DNA of 64,000 bases from Bosea sp. 29B. Lineage in GTDB: Bacteria > Pseudomonadota > Alphaproteobacteria > Rhizobiales > Beijerinckiaceae. Of this stretch, positions 49,101 through 57,056 are shown in pieces (positions within the stretch are counted from its first letter, which is position 1; every line of letters starts with the position of its first letter). Below the pieces are notes generated by a model, which was given only the letters and a program-made list of their open reading frames with translations, did no database searches and was not told where the DNA came from. The stretch is taken from assembly GCF_902506165.1 (NCBI RefSeq), contig NZ_LR733817.1:2387408-2451407 (forward strand), given 5' to 3'. Made by a program: the position numbers and the translations under genes.

Positions 49101-49236
49101 CCTTCTCCCCTCGGGGGAGAAGGTGGCAGCGCGAAGCGCTGACGGATGAGGGAAGTGAGGTGCTGTGCTTGAAAGCGTCTCATCCGGTCGTTCCGCCCTC
49201 ATCCCCTGCCGGACCTTCTCCCCCGAGGGGAGAAGG
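49101..49236. repeat. RIME-like palindromic element, copy 1
   Basis: An inverted repeat bounded by CCTTCTCCCCTCG and CGAGGGGAGAAGG, with GGTGGCAGCGCGAAGCGCTGACGG next to the left arm. This matches the Rhizobiales RIME-type intergenic repeat. A second copy is at 63199-63339. Confidence 0.85.
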
Positions 49237-49305
49237 AGGCTGAAAAACTCCCGCGCCCTTCGCCCTTGGGGGGACAGGGAGGCGAAGGGCGCGGGGCACG
49301 GCCGC

Positions 49306-49602
49306 CTAGAAGCGGTCGTAACGGTCGTGATGGCGGCGGCCATGGGCCGGGGCCCAGGGCGGCGGGCCGCCGCGGCGATGGCCGTAGCCATAGCCGCGGT
49401 CATAGCCGCGATGGTGGCGGCCATAGCGCTGCTGGCGCTCCATATTGCGCTGGATCTCCCACATCCGGTGCTCGCGGTTGTGCCGGACATAGGTCGCCTC
49501 GACCTTGTCGAGCGCGGCTGCGCCGCTGAAGGTTTCGCTGGCGGCGGCCGGGGTCACGGCGGCGCCGAGTGCTATCGCCGCGGCGATGAGAAGGTGTCGC
49601 AT
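49306..49602 (-). CDS. Secreted Gly/His/Arg/Tyr-rich protein
   Basis: A 98-residue protein with a signal peptide (AAAIALGAAVTPAAAS). Residues 25-58 are helical and charged; the last 40 are Gly, Arg, His, Tyr and Pro-rich (RGYDRGYGYGHRRGGPPPW). Low-complexity exported proteins of this kind are common in Rhizobiales and have no assigned role. It stands alone. Confidence 0.7.
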   Translation of the reverse strand: MRHLLIAAAIALGAAVTPAAASETFSGAAALDKVEATYVRHNREHRMWEIQRNMERQQRYGRHHRGYDRGYGYGHRRGGPPPWAPAHGRRHHDRYDRF

Positions 49603-49713
49603 GGGGCATCTCCTTTGGTTGCCGCGATAAAAGCGGGTCTGTCCAGAACTCCGCCTGAACGGAATAGTTCGCTGGCGTTCATCTTCGTTGTGCTCCCGCA
49701 GCGCCCCGGGACG

Positions 49714-50100
49714 TCAGGCGTTCGGCCCGCCCTCGATCTCGCTGGCCCAGGCCAAAGCCGCATCGAAGGCGTCGGGCTTGAAGCTCCTGACCTCGACGAA
49801 GGGCACGAGCGGCCCGGCGATCGCGACCAGCGTCTCGATCCAGCCCTTGTCGGTGACCACGGCCTCGCGCGGGAAGCGATGCCATTGCAGGATCTTGCCG
49901 AAGCCGTAGCGGGCATCCCTGAGGCCGGCGCGGAAGGTCATGTCCTCGAAGCCGCTGAGGTCGGCGAGGATGCCGAGCTTTTCATGCCGCTTGAGCTTGC
50001 TCTCGATCTCGGCGATCAGCCGGTCGAAATCCGGCTCGTCGAGCGTGCCGGTGACGCGGAAGGCCGCGACATGGTCGGCGGCGGGAAGAATCTGGAGCAC
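49714..50100 (-). CDS. SpoIIAA-like STAS protein
   Basis: A 128-residue protein of the SpoIIAA-like family, also found with stress or carbon-metabolism genes. FRVTGTLDEPDFDRLIAEIESKLKRHEKLGILADLSGFEDM and KGWIETLVAIAGPLVPFVEVRSFKPDAFDAALAWA are visible. Start is GTG preceded by GGAGG, 7 bases away; a longer in-frame ATG upstream is not family-like. Confidence 0.82.
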   Translation of the reverse strand: MLQILPAADHVAAFRVTGTLDEPDFDRLIAEIESKLKRHEKLGILADLSGFEDMTFRAGLRDARYGFGKILQWHRFPREAVVTDKGWIETLVAIAGPLVPFVEVRSFKPDAFDAALAWASEIEGGPNA

Positions 50101-50222
50101 GGGTGCCTCCTGGTCTGCGTCAGGGACAACGCAGGGCTGCCGGCGAAGTTCGCAGGCGAACCATCGCCGGGCCGAGGCGTTGGCTTCAGGCTGGGGGGCA
50201 GACGCACGCAAAGGAGACGATG

Positions 50223-50438
50223 ATGGCCAATGCAGGCGGCAAGCTCGGTCCGAGCATCAAGGGCAAGGGCGACGGCACCGGCGCGACGAGCACGCGGCCG
50301 GCCTCGCTTCAGGATCACAAGGTGCTCTCCAATCGCGACAAGACGCAGCTCAACCGCGGCCGCGGCCTCGACGGCAAATGGATCGAGAACGAGCAGGTCT
50401 ACGAGACGCAAGGAAACCAGCGCTCGCAGGGCGAGTGA
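50223..50438 (+). CDS. Small hydrophilic protein
   Basis: A 71-residue protein rich in Gly, Lys, Asn and Gln (KLGPSIKGKGDG, KTQLNRGRGLDGKWIENEQVYE) with no hydrophobic part. AAGGAG lies before two consecutive ATGs; the second is used here. Possibly an intrinsically disordered stress protein, unknown otherwise. Confidence 0.6.
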   Translation: MANAGGKLGPSIKGKGDGTGATSTRPASLQDHKVLSNRDKTQLNRGRGLDGKWIENEQVYETQGNQRSQGE

Positions 50439-50441
50439 GCC

Positions 50442-51155
50442 TTATTTCAACGCGACGATCAGCATCAGGAAGACGAGGATGATCAGGACCTGCTTCAGGC
50501 TCCAGTTGATCCGCCGGAGCTGCTCGGCGACCAGGTCTTCCGGCTCTTCGCTATCCTGATCTGATTGGCCGGGCGCGAGGAAACCCTCGGCAGTTGGCTC
50601 CGCAGGCCGCCAGCTGATGCTCTGCACCCGGCCATGCGCCTGCGCGGGGCGGCCATCGGTCTCCGGTGCGAAATGGAAGACCGGCGGCTCCTCGTCGCCG
50701 GCGCCCTCGCGCAGCCAGAGATTGGTCGTCGCGGTCAGGGAGAGGCTGCTGGCGCGGCCCTCGGCGAGGTCCTGCCGCAGTCCTGCGAACAAGGGTTGCG
50801 GCAGGAAGAGTTCGGCGGCGAGCCGGGCGTCGAGATCGCCTTGTGCCCCCACGGGAAAGCTCAGCCGCAGCAATGGCGCGCTGTCGCCTGGGAATGAGCG
50901 GATGGTCAGGGACAAGTCCTGCGCCGGTCCGGCCTGGTCGATGCGGGCGAGCGTCGCGCCATCCGGCCGGACATGGCCTTCGATCCGGGCAGCGTCGTGC
51001 AGCACGCCATCGCGCCATTCGTGCCCGGAGATCGCGACGAGTCCATCCGCCGCGAAGGCGAGCGGCCTGGCGACGTCCTGCACGAAGGCACCGGCCGCGC
51101 CCGGCAGCGTCATCCGTCCGTCCACGATGCTGGCGCCGTCCGTCCTATCGTTCAT
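50442..51155 (-). CDS. Tail-anchored protein, unknown
   Basis: A 237-residue protein with a single C-terminal membrane helix (WSLKQVLIILVFLMLIVALK) and a cytoplasmic N-terminal part reminiscent of a beta-rich sensor domain. No family is recognised. It overlaps nothing and faces the previous gene. Confidence 0.65.
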   Translation of the reverse strand: MNDRTDGASIVDGRMTLPGAAGAFVQDVARPLAFAADGLVAISGHEWRDGVLHDAARIEGHVRPDGATLARIDQAGPAQDLSLTIRSFPGDSAPLLRLSFPVGAQGDLDARLAAELFLPQPLFAGLRQDLAEGRASSLSLTATTNLWLREGAGDEEPPVFHFAPETDGRPAQAHGRVQSISWRPAEPTAEGFLAPGQSDQDSEEPEDLVAEQLRRINWSLKQVLIILVFLMLIVALK

Positions 51156-51384
51156 CGCATCCCCGCCGTGAGTCGGTGCGGACGATAGCAGGTCGGCCTC
51201 GCGAAGCCAGAATGGCATGTTGTTCTACGCCGAGGGAGGAATGGCCCGCGCCGGAAAAGAAAATTTCCTTCTCCGCCCGTTCGGCGAAAGGCTCTTCCTG
51301 ATCGGAGCGTACCTTTAAAAGAACGTTTGGATTGACATGCAGAACGAGGTCGCCTAGATTGCGGACGTCGTCGGGTCACCGATG

Positions 51385-51436
51385 GCCGCGGAGATTTGAG
51401 CGAGCAGCTTGCGCCGCGTCACCAAACGCTAAAGCG
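51385..51436 (+). ncRNA. SAM-II (metA-type) riboswitch
   Basis: The conserved elements of the SAM-II H-type pseudoknot are in order. P1 is CGCGG (51387-51391) with CCGCG (51414-51418). The loop carries GATTTG and GCTTGC, and the 3' strand holds CAAACGCTAAAGCG, with the invariant GCUAAA. SAM-II aptamers control methionine and SAM genes in alphaproteobacteria, and the operon downstream is a methionine-type ABC transporter. An S-adenosylmethionine-responsive element is therefore very likely. Unusually, a leader ORF starts 42 bases downstream, instead of a main gene. Confidence 0.75.
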
Positions 51437-51477
51437 CCACGACGTGGTCGTGGGCTCCCCAGCTTGAGGAGATGAAC

Positions 51478-51546
51478 ATGACCGGCTCCGTTCTCCGCCC
51501 TGTCGAACCGCTCGTCCGTTCGATGATGTGTTGTTGTCGTCGCTGA
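51478..51546 (+). CDS. Leader peptide ending Met-Met-Cys-Cys-Cys-Arg-Arg
   Basis: A 22-codon ORF with GAGGAG 7 bases upstream (an ATG at 51472 would abut it). The last codons are ATG ATG TGT TGT TGT CGT CGC TGA. The Met-Met-Cys-Cys-Cys run before a methionine-type transporter strongly suggests ribosome stalling on sulfur amino acid-charged tRNA, giving attenuation. GCTCC-GGAG pairing just upstream might hide its ribosome-binding site. Poly-Cys leaders are known in mycobacteria. A hairpin follows at 51601. Confidence 0.6.
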   Translation: MTGSVLRPVEPLVRSMMCCCRR

Positions 51547-51600
51547 TCCAGCGCTGACGCCGTTCTGCGGCATCACCTCCGACATCACCGCAATATAGGG

Positions 51601-51615
51601 CGCCGCAACGCGGCG
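51601..51615 (+). promoter_or_regulatory. Hairpin after the leader ORF
   Basis: A perfect 6-base-pair stem CGCCGC/GCGGCG with a 3-base loop, followed by AAAATTATCATG, the start of the next small gene. Located between the leader stop and the next coding region, it could be the attenuator or a structure hiding the following start. A second stem (GCCG/CGGC at 51559-51571) precedes it. Confidence 0.4.
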
Positions 51616-51624
51616 AAAATTATC

Positions 51625-51864
51625 ATGTCGTTCCAGTCCCAGGTCATTCCCAGCCCGCCGGCCCGTCAGGCTTATGTCATCGAGATCGGCGAAACCCAGG
51701 CGGGCCTCGTCGCCCGCGGCGCCGATGAGCGCTTCTTCACCTTCATCTCCGCCTCGGCCGCCTTCGATCGGCTCGAAGGCCAGCGCTTCGCGACGCCGGT
51801 CGCGGCCGAACTGGCAGCGCGCCAGCTCGTCCGTTCGCGTCCCGGCCTGCGCTTGGCGGCCTGA
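51625..51864 (+). CDS. Small unknown protein upstream of metN
   Basis: A 79-residue protein (YVIEIGETQAGLVARGADERFFTFISASAAFDRLEGQ) with no recognised domain or signal. It has a weak ribosome-binding site and lies immediately after the hairpin at 51601, so its translation may be controlled by the leader. Codon usage and GC are ordinary. It precedes another small ORF and metN. Confidence 0.55.
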   Translation: MSFQSQVIPSPPARQAYVIEIGETQAGLVARGADERFFTFISASAAFDRLEGQRFATPVAAELAARQLVRSRPGLRLAA

Positions 51865-51875
51865 GGAGCACGTCG

Positions 51876-52070
51876 GTGACGCTGTTCGAGACACTGCGCG
51901 CGGCATTCGCCGCCTGGTTCGAGCGGGCCGTGCCCGCCGAACCGAGCGAGCCGCGCTGGCTGGAGCGCTCCCTCGCCGAGCTCGGCGCCGAGGAGCGCCG
52001 CCGCTCGATCCGCGAGGTCACGCTCGAGCAATTGGGCATTGCGCACTGGTCGTGCCACACGCATTTCTGA
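51876..52070 (+). CDS. Small unknown protein with C-terminal Cys/His
   Basis: A 64-residue protein starting at GTG with GAGGAG upstream. An amphipathic N terminus (LFETLRAAFAAWFERAV) and a C terminus GIAHWSCHTHF that holds one Cys and two His. No family assigned. It ends 7 bases before metN and is likely part of the transcript. Confidence 0.55.
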   Translation: MTLFETLRAAFAAWFERAVPAEPSEPRWLERSLAELGAEERRRSIREVTLEQLGIAHWSCHTHF

Positions 52071-52077
52071 GGACATG

Positions 52078-53187
52078 ATGAACGCCCCCGTTAAGCCCGG
52101 CGCCTTTCGCGTCGAGGACATCCTTCCAGCGCCACCCTCCGACGCGATCATTCGCTTCGAGGCGGTCGGCAAGACCTTCGCCGGCCGTGACAGCCAGGAG
52201 CCGGTGACGGCTCTCGCCGGCATCGACCTCGCCGTGCCGCGCGGCAGCATCGTCGGCGTGATCGGCCGCTCCGGCGCCGGCAAGTCGACGCTGATCCGCC
52301 TCGTCAACGGGCTGGAGCGCGCCACCTCCGGCCGCATCCTGATCGAGGGTGAGGACGTCACCAATCTGACCGAGGCCGGCTGGCGCGAGCGCCGCCGTGC
52401 CACCGGCATGATCTTCCAGCATTTCAACCTGCTGTCGTCGCGTACGGTGTTCGGCAATGTCGCGCTGCCGCTCGAGATCGCCGGCGTGCCCAAGGCGAAG
52501 ATCGAGGCGCAGGTCAGCCGCCTGCTCGCTCTGGTCGGGCTCGCCGACAAGCGCGAGCGCTACCCGGCCGAGCTTTCAGGCGGCCAGAAGCAGCGTGTCG
52601 GCATCGCCCGCGCCTTGGCGACCGAGCCTAAGGTGCTCCTCTGCGACGAGGCGACCTCGGCGCTCGATCCCGAGACGACCCGCGCGATCCTGGCGCTGCT
52701 CAAGCAGGTCAATCGCGAGCTCGGCATCACCATCCTTCTGATCACCCACGAGATCCCGGTGATCAAGGAGATCTGCGACCGCGTCGCGGTGATCGAGGGC
52801 GGCCACATCGTCGAGGAGGGCGAGACCTTCGAGGTGATGACAAGGCCGCGCCATCCGACCACGGCGAGCTTCGTCGAGGCGGTAACCGGCGTCGAGGTGC
52901 CCGAATACCTCGCCGGCCGCATCCATAAGCAGGCGCTCGCCGGCGACAGCGCCGTGCTGCGCATCGCCTTCACCGGCGAGAACGCGACGACGCCGGTGAT
53001 CAGCCGTCTCAGCGCCGTGATCGGCGTCGACGTCAACATCCTCGCCGGCCGCATCGACGCGATCGGTGAAAAGCCCTTCGGCAGCCTGCTGGTCTCGGTG
53101 CCGGCGAGCGAGCCCGAACTCGCCGCCGTCTTCGGCGCGCTGAAATCCCTCGATCTCAAGGCGGAGCTGGTCGGCCATGTCTCCTGA
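52078..53187 (+). CDS. metN: Methionine ABC transporter ATP-binding protein
   Basis: ATPase of the MetNIQ importer, 369 residues. Walker A IGRSGAGKST at residues 62-71, signature ELSGGQKQRVGIARAL, Walker B LLCDEATSALDP and the C-terminal regulatory NIL domain (FTGENATTPVISRLSAVIGVDVNILAGRID). An ATG three bases earlier is an alternative start. The next gene, metI, starts 11 bases before the end. Confidence 0.95.
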   Translation: MNAPVKPGAFRVEDILPAPPSDAIIRFEAVGKTFAGRDSQEPVTALAGIDLAVPRGSIVGVIGRSGAGKSTLIRLVNGLERATSGRILIEGEDVTNLTEAGWRERRRATGMIFQHFNLLSSRTVFGNVALPLEIAGVPKAKIEAQVSRLLALVGLADKRERYPAELSGGQKQRVGIARALATEPKVLLCDEATSALDPETTRAILALLKQVNRELGITILLITHEIPVIKEICDRVAVIEGGHIVEEGETFEVMTRPRHPTTASFVEAVTGVEVPEYLAGRIHKQALAGDSAVLRIAFTGENATTPVISRLSAVIGVDVNILAGRIDAIGEKPFGSLLVSVPASEPELAAVFGALKSLDLKAELVGHVS

Positions 53188-53842
53188 ACTCATCCGGCTG
53201 ATCATCGAAGCGACCGGCGATACCTTGCTGATGGTCGCGATCGCCGCCGGGCTCGGCACCGCGCTCGGCCTGCCGCTCGGTGTCTTCCTGGCGACCAGCA
53301 AGAAGGGCGAGCTTTTCGCCGCGCCTGCGGTGAACGCCGTGCTCGGCGCGCTGGTCAACGCGACGCGTTCGACGCCCTTCATCATCCTGGTCGTCGCGAT
53401 CATCCCGTTCACCCGGCTGATCGCCGGCACCTCGATCGGCACCTTCGCCGCGACCGTGCCGCTGACCGTGGCGGCGACCCCTTTCATCGCCCGCCTGATC
53501 GAGGGCGCCATCCGCGAGGTCGACCAGGGCCTGGTCGAGGCGGCCCGCTCGATGGGCGCGACCCCGCTGCAGATCGTCCGCAAGGTGCTGGTGCCCGAGG
53601 CGCTGCCGGCGATCGTGCTCGGCCTGACACTGGCGCTGGTCAGCCTGCTCGGCTTCTCGGCTATGGTTGGCGCCGTCGGCGGTGGAGGCTTGGGCGATCT
53701 CGGTATCCGCTACGGCTATCAGCGCTTCATGCCGGATGTGATGGCGATCGTCGTCGCCGTGCTGATCGTCCTCGTCCAGACCGTGCAGAGCGTCGGCGAC
53801 CGTCTCTCGCGCCGCCTCAACAAGCGCCTGCGCCACGCCTGA
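53177..53842 (+). CDS. metI: Methionine ABC transporter permease
   Basis: A 221-residue integral membrane permease with five to six helices and the EAA-like loop EGAIREVDQGLVEAARSMGATPLQIVRKVLVPEALP, where MetN docks. It overlaps metN and is followed by the two binding proteins. Confidence 0.95.
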   Translation: MSPELIRLIIEATGDTLLMVAIAAGLGTALGLPLGVFLATSKKGELFAAPAVNAVLGALVNATRSTPFIILVVAIIPFTRLIAGTSIGTFAATVPLTVAATPFIARLIEGAIREVDQGLVEAARSMGATPLQIVRKVLVPEALPAIVLGLTLALVSLLGFSAMVGAVGGGGLGDLGIRYGYQRFMPDVMAIVVAVLIVLVQTVQSVGDRLSRRLNKRLRHA

Positions 53843-53881
53843 GCAACCGCTTACTCAACGACCGACTACTGGAAGCAGAAG

Positions 53882-54682
53882 ATGCCCAAGTTCCTCTCCC
53901 GTCGCAGCCTGCTCGCTGCGGCCGCCGCCCTCTCCTTGTCTGCCGGCGGCGCCTTCGCCCAGCAGAACCAGGTAATCCGCATCGGCGTCACGCCCGGCCC
54001 GCACGCCGAGATCGCCGAGCAGATCAAGCCACTCCTCGCCAAGAAGGGCTACGATCTCAAGATCTTCGAATTCTCGGATTTCGTCATCCCGAACCAGGCG
54101 CTCGACACCGGTGACCTCGAGGCCAATGCCTTCCAGCACCAGCCCTATCTCGACAACCAGGTGAAGGATCGCGGCTTCAAGATCTTCAGCGCTGCGACCA
54201 CCGTGAACTTCCCGATGGGCATCTACTCCCAGAAGTACAAAAGCTGGGCCGAGTTGCCCGACGGCGTGACCGTCTCGATCCAGAACGATCCGACCAATGG
54301 CGGACGCGCGCTCCTGCTGTTGCAGGACAACGGCGTGATCAAGTTGAAGCCGGGCACCGGCTTCAAGCCGACCGTTCTCGACATCACCGAGAACCCCAAA
54401 AAGCTGAAGATCATCGAGATCGAGGCCGGGCAGACCGTGCGCTCGCTCGCCGATGTCGCGGCCGCTGCGATCAATACGAGCTATGCCGTCGACGCCAAGA
54501 TCGACCCGAATTCGGCGATCCTGCGCGAGGAACCGAAGGGCCCTTATACCAACCTGATCGCGGTGCGCGCCGCCGACAAGGACAAGCCTTTCGTCCAGGC
54601 GCTGGTCGAGAGCTATCGCTCGCCCGAGATCAAGACCTTCGTCGCCGACCGCTTCAAGGGCTCGATCCTTCCGAGCTGGTGA
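53882..54682 (+). CDS. metQ: MetQ-family substrate-binding protein, copy 1
   Basis: A 266-residue NlpA/MetQ-family protein with a signal peptide (ALSLSAGGAFAQQ). Strand patterns IRIGVTPGPHAEIAEQIKP, NAFQHQPYLDNQVKDRGF, IQNDPTNGGRALLLLQDNGVIKLK. It binds methionine or a derivative. Almost a duplicate of the next gene. Confidence 0.95.
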   Translation: MPKFLSRRSLLAAAAALSLSAGGAFAQQNQVIRIGVTPGPHAEIAEQIKPLLAKKGYDLKIFEFSDFVIPNQALDTGDLEANAFQHQPYLDNQVKDRGFKIFSAATTVNFPMGIYSQKYKSWAELPDGVTVSIQNDPTNGGRALLLLQDNGVIKLKPGTGFKPTVLDITENPKKLKIIEIEAGQTVRSLADVAAAAINTSYAVDAKIDPNSAILREEPKGPYTNLIAVRAADKDKPFVQALVESYRSPEIKTFVADRFKGSILPSW

Positions 54683-54727
54683 AGCCCTGCTTTTCCCGAA
54701 TTCCCTCTTCGTAACGGAGCCTCTCCC

Positions 54728-55519
54728 ATGACCACCCGCAGGATCATCCTCGCGACCGCACTTGCCGCCGTCGCCTTCACCGCCCCGGCGCTCGCTCAGC
54801 AGAACCAGGTCGTTCGCATCGGCGCCTCGCCCGGTCCGCATGCCGAGATCCTCGAGAAGGTGAAGCCGATCGCCGCCAAGAATGGGCTCGACCTCAAGAT
54901 CATCGAGTTCTCCGATTATGTCGTGCCGAACCAGGCGCTGGCCGCCGGCGAGCTCGAGGCGAACTCCTTCCAGAACCAGCCCTATCTCGACAACCAGGTG
55001 AAGGATCGCGGCTTCAAGCTGGTCAGCGTCGGCCTCACCGTGAACTTCCCGCTCGGCATCTACTCGTCGAAGTACAAGAGCTGGGCCGAGGTGCCGGATG
55101 GCGCCACCGTCGCGATCCAGAACGACCCGACCAATGGCGGCCGCTCGCTGCTGCTGCTGCAGGACAAGGGCGCGATCAAGCTCAAGGACGGCGTCGGATT
55201 CAAGCCGACCGTCGCCGACATCGTCAGCAACCCGAAGAAGCTGAAGATCATCGAGATCGAGGCCGCCCAGACGCCGCGTTCGCTGGCCGACGTCGCCGCC
55301 GCCGCGATCAACACCAATTACGCCGTCGACGCCAAGATCGAGCCGACCTCGGCGATCCTGCGCGAGGACCCGAAGGGCCCCTATGTCAACCTGATCGCGG
55401 TGCGCGAGGCCGACAAGGACAAGCCCTGGGTCAAGGCGCTGCTCGCCTCCTATCACACCCCCGAGATCAAGGCCTTCGTCGCCGAGCGCTTCAAGGGCTC
55501 GGTCCTCGCCGGCTGGTAA
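54728..55519 (+). CDS. metQ: MetQ-family substrate-binding protein, copy 2
   Basis: A 263-residue paralogue of the preceding gene, sharing motifs such as YLDNQVKDRGFK, IQNDPTNGGR, YAVDAKI and KGPY, with a different signal peptide. The pair probably arose by tandem duplication; they may have different ligands, such as L- and D-methionine or methionine sulfoxide, which I cannot tell. Confidence 0.95.
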   Translation: MTTRRIILATALAAVAFTAPALAQQNQVVRIGASPGPHAEILEKVKPIAAKNGLDLKIIEFSDYVVPNQALAAGELEANSFQNQPYLDNQVKDRGFKLVSVGLTVNFPLGIYSSKYKSWAEVPDGATVAIQNDPTNGGRSLLLLQDKGAIKLKDGVGFKPTVADIVSNPKKLKIIEIEAAQTPRSLADVAAAAINTNYAVDAKIEPTSAILREDPKGPYVNLIAVREADKDKPWVKALLASYHTPEIKAFVAERFKGSVLAGW

Positions 55520-55556
55520 GGCTCCTCCCCCGGCCGTGGTCACGGCCGGGCACCTG

Positions 55557-55585
55557 CCCCGGAAGCGCAAGCTTCCGGGGTTTTT
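55557..55585 (+). terminator. Rho-independent terminator of the met operon
   Basis: A 10-base-pair stem CCCCGGAAGC/GCTTCCGGGG with a GCAA loop followed by TTTTT. A second stem (CCGGCCGTG/CACGGCCGG) lies just before it. Well placed after the second metQ gene. Confidence 0.9.
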
Positions 55586-55593
55586 CGTTGGCG

Positions 55594-56295
55594 TCACACC
55601 GACAGGTACTGCGCCCTTACCGCCTCGTCGGCCTTGAGCTCGTCCATCGTCCCGGTGAAGCGGATCAGCCCCTTCTCGATGATGGTGGCGCGGTCGGCGA
55701 CCGAGCCGGCGAAGTGCAGGTTCTGCTCGGAGATCAGCACCGAGAGCCCTTCGCCCTTCAGCGCCAGGATGGTCTTGGCCATCTCCTCGACGATGACAGG
55801 CGCGAGGCCTTCCGAGGGCTCGTCGAGCAGGACGAGCTTGGGATTGCCCATCAGCGTGCGGGCGATCGTCAGCATCTGCTGTTCGCCGCCCGACATCGCT
55901 CCGCCTGGCCGGTCGCGCATGCGCCCGAGATTGGGGAAGAGCTGGAACAGGCGTTCCGGCGTCCAGTGCGGCGCGCCCTCGCGCTTGGGCCGCTGCGCGA
56001 CGGAGAGGTTCTCCATCACGCTGAGCTCGGAAAAGACGCGGCGCTCCTCCGGGACATAGCCGATGCCGAGGCGGGCGATCTCGAACGGCTCGCGCCCGAC
56101 GATCGTGTGTCCCTCGAAGACGACGCGGCCTGCCTGGGGCGGCACCAGCCCCATCACCGCCTTCATGGTGGTCGACTTGCCGGCGCCGTTGCGGCCCATC
56201 AAGGCCAGCACTTCGCCGCGGCCCATCGAGAAGCCGACACCGTGCAGGATATGGGCGCGGCCGTAATAGGCGTTGAGCCCTTCGATCTCGAGCAT
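55594..56295 (-). CDS. livF: Liv-type ABC transporter ATP-binding protein LivF
   Basis: A 233-residue ABC ATPase. Walker A MGRNGAGKST at 33-42, signature AMSGGEQQMLTIARTL and Walker B KLVLLDEPSEGLAP. LivF-type sequence. Its start shares a base with the livG stop. Confidence 0.93.
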   Translation of the reverse strand: MLEIEGLNAYYGRAHILHGVGFSMGRGEVLALMGRNGAGKSTTMKAVMGLVPPQAGRVVFEGHTIVGREPFEIARLGIGYVPEERRVFSELSVMENLSVAQRPKREGAPHWTPERLFQLFPNLGRMRDRPGGAMSGGEQQMLTIARTLMGNPKLVLLDEPSEGLAPVIVEEMAKTILALKGEGLSVLISEQNLHFAGSVADRATIIEKGLIRFTGTMDELKADEAVRAQYLSV

Positions 56296-57056
56296 CAGTG
56301 GCCTCCCGAGGTCGCGCCGGAGCCGAGATAGACCGCGCGCACGGCCGGATCGTTGCGGACCTCCTCGGCCCGGCCCTTGGCGATCAGCTTGCCGCGGTCG
56401 AGCACCAGGATCGCGTCGGAATGGGCGAAGACCACGTCCATGTCGTGCTCGGTGAAGAGCACGGCGATGCCGCGTTCCCGGGCGATCTCGGCAGTCAGCG
56501 CCATCAGGGCGATGCGCTCGCGCGGCGCCATGCCGGCGGTCGGCTCATCCATCAGCAGGAGCTTCGGCTTGTTGGCGATCGCAACCGCGAGCTCGACCCG
56601 CTTCAAATCGCCATAGGCGAGCACGCCGCAGGCGCGCTCGGCCTGGTCGAGCATGCCGACCTGCTTCAGCAGCGCGTCGGCCTCGGCGACATGGCGGTCC
56701 CTGGCGCGGCCGAACAGCGTCCAGGTCTCGCCGGCATGCGAGATCAGCGCCATCTGCACGTTCTCGCGCACGCTCATCGAGGCGAAGGTCGCGGTGATCT
56801 GGAAGGTGCGGCCGACGCCGAGCCGCCAGACTTCGCGCGGCTTCAGGCCGGTGATCTTCCTGCCGTCGAAGATCACCTCGCCGCGGTCGGACGGGAGCTG
56901 GCCGTTCAGCATGTTGAAGCAGGTGGTCTTGCCGGCGCCGTTCGGGCCGATCAGCGCCAAGAGCTTGCCGGCTTCGACCGAGAAGCTGACATCGTCGACG
57001 GCGCGCACACCGCCGAAGGACTTGCCGAGATTGCGGACTTCGAGGACCGGGCTCAT
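56295..57056 (-). CDS. livG: Liv-type ABC transporter ATP-binding protein LivG
   Basis: A 253-residue ABC ATPase. Walker A IGPNGAGKTT at 36-45, LLMDEPTAGMAP as Walker B and the LivG-type variant signature LAYGDLKRVELAVAI. The open frame continues far upstream through livHM in another frame but only this part is coding. Its start overlaps the livHM stop. Confidence 0.93.
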   Translation of the reverse strand: MSPVLEVRNLGKSFGGVRAVDDVSFSVEAGKLLALIGPNGAGKTTCFNMLNGQLPSDRGEVIFDGRKITGLKPREVWRLGVGRTFQITATFASMSVRENVQMALISHAGETWTLFGRARDRHVAEADALLKQVGMLDQAERACGVLAYGDLKRVELAVAIANKPKLLLMDEPTAGMAPRERIALMALTAEIARERGIAVLFTEHDMDVVFAHSDAILVLDRGKLIAKGRAEEVRNDPAVRAVYLGSGATSGGH

